From: Actinomycetes bacterium
GTDB lineage: Bacteria > Actinomycetota > Acidimicrobiia > Acidimicrobiales > Acidimicrobilacustridaceae
Direction of reading: 5' to 3'
DNA length: 64,000 nt
Assembly (NCBI GenBank): GCA_029782145.1
Contig: JAKOVH010000030.1
Location: forward strand, 310,001 to 374,000
Shown here: one piece after another, positions 58,907-64,000 of the stretch
Position numbering within the stretch: the first letter of the stretch is position 1
How the letters are laid out: each line of letters begins with the position of its first letter
Position numbers and translations under genes: made by a program
Notes under the pieces: generated by a model
What the model saw: only the letters and a program-made list of their open reading frames with translations
Told to the model about the DNA's origin: nothing
Databases searched by the model: none

Positions 58907-60157
58907 ATGGCCGTTGACGAGTACATCCAGATCACCCACCGCGAGCTGCCCTTCAGCACGTTCGACGCCGACAACCACCTCTACGAGACGCGCGACGCCC
59001 TGACGAAGTTCCTCCCGCCCGAGTACGAGGGCGTCGTGAAGTACGTCGAGGTCGACGGGCGCACCAAGCTCGCCCTGCGCGATCGCATCTCCGACTACAT
59101 CCCGAACCCCACCTTCAACAAGGTCGCGGTGCCGGGCGGTGCCGGCATCGACATCACCCAGGGCGGCGGCGGCATGGGCACCCTCGTGGGCGGCTTCGGC
59201 AAGATGCTCGCCATGCCCAGCCCGGCGGCCTTCTTCGACCCCGAGCCCCGCCTCGAGCTGATGAAGGAGATGGGCATCGACCGCACCCTGCTGTGGCCGA
59301 CGCTCGCCAGCGCCCTCGAGGAGCGCATGGCCGACGACCCCGACGCGGTGTGCGCAGTGATCCACGCACTCAACGAGTGGATGCACGAGCACTGGAGCTA
59401 CGCCTACGCCGACGCCATCTACTCCACCCCCATCATCTCCCTGGCGGCCGGCAACGACGTCGCCATCGCCGAGCTCGCGCGCATCGCCGAGCGGGGCGCC
59501 CGCATCTTCCTCATCCGGGTGGCGCCGGTGCCCACCCTGCGAGGCCGCCGGAGCTTCGCCCTGCCCGAGTTCGACCCGTTCTGGGAGCGGGTGCAGGAGC
59601 TCGGCCTCGTGGTCGGCATGCACTCGGGCGACCCGGGCTACAGCCGCTACATCAACGAGTGGGAGGGCTTCGGCGACCAGGAGATGAGCATCTCCCGCCA
59701 CGCCCGCCGGCCCAGCCCCGGCTTCCTCGCCCTGTCGTCGGAGAAGGACAACCTCATCGACGCCATGGCCTCCATCATCGGCCACGGGCTGGCGACCCGG
59801 TTCCCGAAGCTCAGGTTCATGCCGGTGGAGTTCTCCACCCGATGGATCCGACCCTTCTACGCCAAGCTCCAGCGCCTCGCCGCGGAGATGCCGGTGCTCT
59901 TCGACGAGGACCCCGTCGAGGTCTTCAACCGCAACGTCTGGATCCACGTCTTCCACGAGCCCGACCCCAAGGGCCTCATCGACCTCGGCATCCCCGTCGA
60001 CCACCTCATGTTCGGCTCCGACTTCCCGCACCCCGAGGGCATGGCCGACCCGCTCGCCTACGCCTCGGTGGTGGAGGACCTCCCGCTCGAGCAGCAGGCG
60101 CTGATCATGGGCGGCTCGCTCGAGAAGGCCATGGGCGTGGGCCAGTACGCGACCTGA
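58907..60157 (+). CDS. amidohydrolase-2 / ACMSD-like metal enzyme D
   Basis: 416 residues, fourth paralogue: FSTFDADNHLYETRDAL, GLVVGMHSGDPG, KLRFMPVEFSTRWIRPF and FGSDFPHPEGMADP. A Gly-rich insert (about 84-105) is unique to this copy. ATG at 58907 with GGGGAGGAG upstream; promoter TTCGAA-17 nt-TACGAT gives a leader of about 50 nt. Stand-alone gene, convergent with the thioesterase; its control seems different from the GAGTGAGCG regulon. Confidence 0.83.
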   Translation: MAVDEYIQITHRELPFSTFDADNHLYETRDALTKFLPPEYEGVVKYVEVDGRTKLALRDRISDYIPNPTFNKVAVPGGAGIDITQGGGGMGTLVGGFGKMLAMPSPAAFFDPEPRLELMKEMGIDRTLLWPTLASALEERMADDPDAVCAVIHALNEWMHEHWSYAYADAIYSTPIISLAAGNDVAIAELARIAERGARIFLIRVAPVPTLRGRRSFALPEFDPFWERVQELGLVVGMHSGDPGYSRYINEWEGFGDQEMSISRHARRPSPGFLALSSEKDNLIDAMASIIGHGLATRFPKLRFMPVEFSTRWIRPFYAKLQRLAAEMPVLFDEDPVEVFNRNVWIHVFHEPDPKGLIDLGIPVDHLMFGSDFPHPEGMADPLAYASVVEDLPLEQQALIMGGSLEKAMGVGQYAT

Positions 60158-60190
60158 CCGGCCGCGCCGCGCCGTCGGCGTGGCCCGGCG

Positions 60191-60997
60191 TCAGCCGACG
60201 GGCTGGACCAGCTGGGAGGTGGAGGTCACGCCGAACACCCCGTCGGCGTCGCTCATCGTCGCCATCGAGAATCCTCGGCCGGTGCCGTGGGCGAAGCGGG
60301 TGTGGCCGGCCAGGGCGATCCACTCGCCGGTGGGTGGCCGGTGCACGTGGGCGCTCACGTCGGGGTTGATGGCGGTGGCCCGCCCGCGCTGGAGGTCGGC
60401 GCCGATCAGGTTGACGAGGTCCATGGGCAGGGCGATGCGCGACGACGGCCGCACCGGTTCCCCGGCGACCACCGGCACCCGGAGCCGCAGCCACACGCCG
60501 TGCACGCCGTCGACCGGTTCGCTGGTGCGCCGCAGCTCGGCGCCGAAGCGGAGGAAGTCGGCCACGCCGGGGCGGTCCTCGACGCTCTCGAGCTGCTCGG
60601 GCGGCGGCAGCGAAGCGGCCGGGTCGTCGGCCGTGGACGAGGCAGGCAGGCCTTCGCTGCCGGTGAGGTCGGCGTCGCGCACCCGCAGCGCCCGGGCCCG
60701 CACGTGCGCGCCGTCGGCCGAGCGCACCACCTGGTCGACCAGCTGGATCTTCTTGCCGTCGCGAAGCACCTCGGCGTCGACCCACAGAGCCTGGCCGACG
60801 GGCACGGGCCGGACGATGTCGACGGTGAGGCGGGTGAGGCTCATCGGCACCAGGGTCGCCACGTCGTCGAGGACGTGGCCGAGCAGGGCCAGCACCGCCC
60901 CGCCGGCCTGGCCGTCGGCGTACCACGAGCCCTTCGTGCACCCGGTGCCCACGAAGGCGTCGCCCTCGCGGACGTAGAGCGCCGGCGCCTCGCTCAT
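60191..60997 (-). CDS. acyl-CoA thioesterase family (double hot-dog)
   Basis: 268 residues with TesB/4HBT_3-like features: GSWYADGQAGGAVLALLGHVLDD, SLTRLTVDIVRPVPVGQ, and a C-terminal second hot-dog with SAHVHRPPTGEWIALAGHTRFA and the Gly/Ser end. Hydrolyses an acyl-CoA to acid and CoA, or acts as a non-catalytic acyl-CoA binder. ATG overlaps the ferredoxin stop (ATGA). Confidence 0.82.
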   Translation of the reverse strand: MSEAPALYVREGDAFVGTGCTKGSWYADGQAGGAVLALLGHVLDDVATLVPMSLTRLTVDIVRPVPVGQALWVDAEVLRDGKKIQLVDQVVRSADGAHVRARALRVRDADLTGSEGLPASSTADDPAASLPPPEQLESVEDRPGVADFLRFGAELRRTSEPVDGVHGVWLRLRVPVVAGEPVRPSSRIALPMDLVNLIGADLQRGRATAINPDVSAHVHRPPTGEWIALAGHTRFAHGTGRGFSMATMSDADGVFGVTSTSQLVQPVG

Positions 60998-61323
60998 CGC
61001 AGCGACACCTGCACCACGTCGCCGACCACCTGCGTGCGGTAGGTGCGCAATGGTCCCGACCAGCCGTCCTGGGAGGGGAGGACGCAGCGGCCCGTGGTGA
61101 CGTCGAACATCGAGCCGTGCTCGGGGCACTGCAGCAGCACCTTGCGGGTGAGGGGCACGCCGCCGAGCGGGGTGGCCTGGTGGGGGCACGTGCTCTCGTA
61201 GGCGCACCAGCCCTCGCCGGTGTTGGCCAGCGTCACCGCCACGCCGCCCACGTCGACGGTCATGGTCTCGCCGGGCGCGAGGTGGTCGGCCGGCAGCGCG
61301 TCGATGAACTCGTCGTCGGTCAT
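60994..61323 (-). CDS. Rieske-type [2Fe-2S] ferredoxin
   Basis: 109 residues. Cluster ligands CPHQATPLGG and CPEHGSMFD (Cys-His, Cys-His). A small soluble electron carrier or Rieske regulator; it could serve the Rieske oxygenase at 46627 but lies far from it. ATG at 61323, 8 nt after CACACT on the minus strand. Divergent from the acyl-CoA dehydrogenase pair and co-translated with the thioesterase. Confidence 0.9.
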   Translation of the reverse strand: MTDDEFIDALPADHLAPGETMTVDVGGVAVTLANTGEGWCAYESTCPHQATPLGGVPLTRKVLLQCPEHGSMFDVTTGRCVLPSQDGWSGPLRTYRTQVVGDVVQVSLR

Positions 61324-61330
61324 GGTCGTG

Positions 61331-61346
61331 GAGTGTGGCTCACTTC
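61331..61346. promoter_or_regulatory. weak variant of the TetR-type operator
   Basis: GAGTGTGGCTCACTTC has the GAGTG and CTCACT halves but one base less between them than the consensus. It is adjacent to the ferredoxin start. Low confidence; recorded because it sits at a promoter of the same pathway. Confidence 0.3.
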
Positions 61347-61412
61347 GAGCTTCCGGTGGGGCGCCGTGCGAGCCGAGCGGAGGGGAGAGCGGCGGGCACT
61401 TTCGAATCCGGC

Positions 61413-61424
61413 ATCGAGTTCGAT
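61413..61424. promoter_or_regulatory. ATCGAGTTCGAT site at acyl-CoA dehydrogenase promoter
   Basis: Inverted repeat ATCGA-GT-TCGAT overlapping TAGTCT (61424-61429), the -10 placed 8 nt before the ATG at 61438. Resembles the site at 58797-58811. Confidence 0.4.
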
Positions 61425-61437
61425 AGTCTGCCCGCCG

Positions 61438-62439
61438 ATGCACGTACGGTTCTCCCCCGAGCAGGACGCGCTCCGGCGATCGGTGGCCCAGGTGGCCGAT
61501 CGCCTCGGACCACAGGCGGTCGGCCAGCTCGACGACGGCGAACGGCGGGCCAAGCTCGACGCCGCCGTGGCCGAGTCGGGCTGGCGCGAGCTGCGCACGC
61601 CGGCCGAGGGCGGCGCGCCGTGGGCGTCGGGCGTCGAGGTCGCCATCGTGGCCGAGGAGCTGGCCCGGGGGCTCGCCGACGTCGCCTTCCTCGGGCCGAC
61701 CCTGGCGGCCGAGCTGCGCCGGCTCACCGGGGCGCCCGCAGCCGACGACGCCGCCGAGACCGTCGCCCTCACCGGCGACCTGGCCGCGCTCGGCAGCACC
61801 GTCGCCGTGGATGCGGCGGGCGCCGCCGTGGCGCTGGGCGTGCGCGACGGGCACGTCGTGGCGCTCTCGGTGGGCGCCGAGCTGCCCCCGGTCGATCTCA
61901 CCCGCCCCTCGGCCGAGGTCGGCCCCGACGCCGCCACCCTGGCCGCCCTCGACGACGACGCCGCCGATCGGTGGGCCGCGCTGGCGTTGGCGCTGACGTG
62001 CGCCGACCTGGTGGGCGCCATGCGGGGCGCGGTCGAGCTGTCGGTCGACTACGCCAAGGAGCGGCGCCAGTACGGCACGGCCATCGGCTCGTTCCAGGCC
62101 GTGCAGCACCTGCTCGCCGACGCCCACGTGCTCGCCGAGGGGTCGCGCAGCGTCGCCCTCCACGCGGCCTGGGCGGTCGACGCGCTGGCGCCCCGCGACG
62201 CCCTCGCCGCGGCGGCGGTCGCCAAGGCCTACTGCGCCCGCGCCGCCCGCACGGTGGGCGAGACGGCCATCCAGGTCCACGGCGGCATCGGCAACACCTG
62301 GGAGTGCCTGGCCCACGTGTTCGTGCGCCGCGCCCTGCTCGCCACCGACGTGCTCGGGGGCGAGGGCCCCAACCTCACGCGAGTGCTGGCCCACCACGGT
62401 GTGGGCGACCAGACGGGAGCTGGCGATGGACTTCGGTGA
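61438..62439 (+). CDS. acyl-CoA dehydrogenase, subunit 1 of a heteromeric pair
   Basis: 333 residues, shorter than the usual 380. The N-terminal helical domain is kept, the middle beta domain is reduced (APAADDAAETVALTGDLAALGS), and the C-terminal domain has YAKERRQYGTAIGSFQAVQ and QVHGGIGNTWECLAHVFVRRA, where Glu may be the catalytic base. FAD-dependent alpha,beta-desaturation. Overlaps the next gene by 14 bp. ATG at 61438 is 8 nt after TAGTCT (leaderless). Confidence 0.88.
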   Translation: MHVRFSPEQDALRRSVAQVADRLGPQAVGQLDDGERRAKLDAAVAESGWRELRTPAEGGAPWASGVEVAIVAEELARGLADVAFLGPTLAAELRRLTGAPAADDAAETVALTGDLAALGSTVAVDAAGAAVALGVRDGHVVALSVGAELPPVDLTRPSAEVGPDAATLAALDDDAADRWAALALALTCADLVGAMRGAVELSVDYAKERRQYGTAIGSFQAVQHLLADAHVLAEGSRSVALHAAWAVDALAPRDALAAAAVAKAYCARAARTVGETAIQVHGGIGNTWECLAHVFVRRALLATDVLGGEGPNLTRVLAHHGVGDQTGAGDGLR

Positions 62440-63556
62440 CTCTCCGGCCGAGGCGGAGTTCCGCCAGCGGTTCCGGGCGTGGCTGGTCGACAACAACCCC
62501 GGCCTGCCCGCCTCCTCCACCGACGACGACTACTGGGCCGGCCAGGCCGCCTGGCACCAGTCGCTCTACGACGCCGGCTTCTTCGGCCTGTCGTGGCCGA
62601 CGGAGGTGGGCGGCCACGGCCTGCCCAGCGTCTACGACGCCATCCTCGACGAGGAGCTCGCCGCCGCCGGCGCCCCGCCCCGCCCGGGCCTGGGCTACCT
62701 GGTGCACGGCATCCTCGAGCACGCCAACGACGACATCAAGGCCCGCTTCCTGCCCGGCCTGGTGAACGGCCGCGACCGCTGGTGCCAGGGGTTCAGCGAG
62801 CCCGACGCCGGCTCCGACCTGGCGTCGCTGCGCACCCGCGCCGAGCGCGACGGCGACGAGTACGTGATCACCGGGCACAAGGTCTGGACCAGCTACTCCG
62901 ACGACGCCGACTGGTGCCTGGTGCTGGCCCGCACCGACCACGAGGTGCCGCGCCACAAGGGCATCTCGGCGTTCGCGGTGGCGATGGACCAGCCCGGCAT
63001 CGAGCAGCGCCCGCTCAAGATGATCAACGGCATCACCAAGGAGTTCGGCGAGGTCGTCTTCGACGGGGCACGCGTGCCAGCCGCCAACATGATCGGCGAG
63101 CCCGGCGACGGCTGGCCGCTCGCCATGACGGTGGTGAGCCACGAGCGCGAGCCCGGCGAGCTGGGCTACGTGGCCCGCTACCGCAAGCTGGCCAAGGAGC
63201 TCACCGCCGCGGTGAAGGCCGACCCGACGGCCTACGACGCCGAGCAGGTCCGCCAGCTCGGCTGGGCGATCGTGGAGACCGAGATGCTGCGCCACCACGT
63301 GTCGCGCCGGCTGTCCGACCGCCTCGACGGCATCACCCACGGCCCCGAGGGCTCGGTCGACAAGCTGCTCATGACCTGGACCGAGCAAACGGTGGGGCAC
63401 GCCGCGCTCGGCATCGGCGGCGCCGACCACACCGGCGACGGCGACGACACCTGGCTGAAGGTGTACCTCTACAGCCGGGCCCAGAGCGTCATGGGCGGCA
63501 CCTCGCAGATCCAACGCAACCTCATCGCCCGGCGCATCCTGGGCCTGCCGGCGTGA
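62426..63556 (+). CDS. acyl-CoA dehydrogenase, subunit 2 of a heteromeric pair
   Basis: 376 residues. It has all three domains: FGLSWPTEVGGHGLP, CQGFSEPDAGSDLASLRTRA (FAD/acyl contact), GHKVWTSYSDDADWC, and the end VMGGTSQIQRNLIARRILGLP. Where single-subunit enzymes have YEGT with the catalytic Glu, this reads MGGT, so the base must come from the partner. That fits the alpha2beta2 type known from mycobacterial cholesterol side-chain degradation. The stop overlaps the next GTG. Confidence 0.9.
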   Translation: MDFGDSPAEAEFRQRFRAWLVDNNPGLPASSTDDDYWAGQAAWHQSLYDAGFFGLSWPTEVGGHGLPSVYDAILDEELAAAGAPPRPGLGYLVHGILEHANDDIKARFLPGLVNGRDRWCQGFSEPDAGSDLASLRTRAERDGDEYVITGHKVWTSYSDDADWCLVLARTDHEVPRHKGISAFAVAMDQPGIEQRPLKMINGITKEFGEVVFDGARVPAANMIGEPGDGWPLAMTVVSHEREPGELGYVARYRKLAKELTAAVKADPTAYDAEQVRQLGWAIVETEMLRHHVSRRLSDRLDGITHGPEGSVDKLLMTWTEQTVGHAALGIGGADHTGDGDDTWLKVYLYSRAQSVMGGTSQIQRNLIARRILGLPA

Positions 63557-63969
63557 GCGAGACCGCCGGTCGTCTCGTGGTCGAGGACCAGCTGGCGGTG
63601 CAGCGGGTGCTCGCCGAGTACTGCCACCGCATGGACGCCGGCGACTTCGAGGCGGTGGTCGAGCTGTTCACCCCGGACGGCACCTTCTCGTTCGGCCGGC
63701 GGTCCGCCACGGGCCGCGACGCGCTGGTGGCCTGGTTCGGCGAGAACCACCCGCCCGAGCAGCGCGGCCTGCACGCCACGACCGACCTGGTCGTCGACCT
63801 CGACGACGACGGCCGGGCCCGGGCGGTGTCCAGTTACCTGTTCGTGCGCTGGATCGACGGGGCGCTCGTCACCGAGACGGCGGGCCGCTACCACGACGTG
63901 CTCGTGCGCGGCGACGGCGGTTGGCTCATCGAGCACCGGGAGGCCCGGATGCTGCGCCCGCCGCGGTGA
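63553..63969 (+). CDS. SnoaL-like (NTF2-fold) protein
   Basis: 138 residues: LAVQRVLAEYCHRMDAGDFEAVVELFTPDGTFSF, then FGENHPPEQRGLHATTDLVVDL, ending GGWLIEHREARML. Matches the SnoaL_4 type whose Tyr-Asp and His residues suggest dehydratase or hydratase-like action. The GTG start overlaps the dehydrogenase stop (GTGA), so it may act on the enoyl-CoA product. Nothing further is seen in the last 31 bases of the window. Confidence 0.8.
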   Translation: MSETAGRLVVEDQLAVQRVLAEYCHRMDAGDFEAVVELFTPDGTFSFGRRSATGRDALVAWFGENHPPEQRGLHATTDLVVDLDDDGRARAVSSYLFVRWIDGALVTETAGRYHDVLVRGDGGWLIEHREARMLRPPR

Positions 63970-64000
63970 CGCCCGATGGTGCCCGGCGAGGCAGCAGCGA

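Overview
The window looks like chromosome of a high-GC actinomycete, most likely a member of the class Acidimicrobiia. That placement is an inference from four things: strong GC bias in third positions and frequent GTG starts; many genes whose start codon lies 6-9 nt after a TAnnnT hexamer (probably leaderless mRNAs); F420-type luciferase-like oxidoreductases; and a large inventory of P450, acyl-CoA and amidohydrolase genes. No rRNA, integrase, transposase or CRISPR array was seen. No gap between genes exceeds 300 bases.

Region 1 (1-19 kb) is housekeeping-like: a truncated phosphotransferase, glutathione peroxidase, DEAD-box helicase, a solitary N6-adenine-type DNA methyltransferase, a three-gene FtsX/MacB-type ABC transporter, PEP synthase, a beta-CASP metallo-hydrolase, a SAM-riboswitch-led metX/PLP-enzyme pair, an Fpg/Nei-type DNA glycosylase, a Thr-rich membrane protein, a tight trio of a small protein, a DUF4202 protein and a zinc-ribbon protein, and tRNA-Gly(GCC).

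Region 2 (19-41 kb) and region 4 (45-64 kb) form a catabolic district. It holds two thiolase-type proteins, three P450s with a P450-type ferredoxin, two luciferase-like oxidoreductases, two short-chain dehydrogenases, Zn-alcohol and aldehyde dehydrogenases, a tandem CoA-transferase, an acyl-CoA ligase, a pair of acyl-CoA dehydrogenases, an indolepyruvate-oxidoreductase-type fusion, a Rieske oxygenase, a thioesterase, and six amidohydrolase-superfamily enzymes. Ten near-palindromic sites resembling GAGTGAGCGCTCACTC lie at the promoters of most of these transcription units. Many sit just upstream of leaderless -10 boxes. This points to one TetR-type regulon, and the TetR gene at 37343-38002 has such a site in its own divergent promoter. 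The substrate is not identifiable. The enzyme set (hydroxylation, oxidation to acid, CoA activation, beta-oxidation, side-chain cleavage by a thiolase-like/DUF35 pair) suggests degradation of a cyclic or branched hydrophobic carboxylic compound.

Region 3 (41.6-44.4 kb) is a visibly lower-GC insert on the minus strand: an AAA+ ATPase, a DUF6308-like protein and a frameshifted OGG-fold-like protein, joined by 4-bp start/stop overlaps. It is the best candidate here for an uncharacterised multi-gene system.

Other structure: three intergenic hairpins (1.8, 36.9 and 54.0 kb) share the outer arm GTTCTGGTGGAG but carry different, compensated inner arms. A perfect 46-bp palindrome lies at 21.2 kb, and long hairpins lie between several genes.
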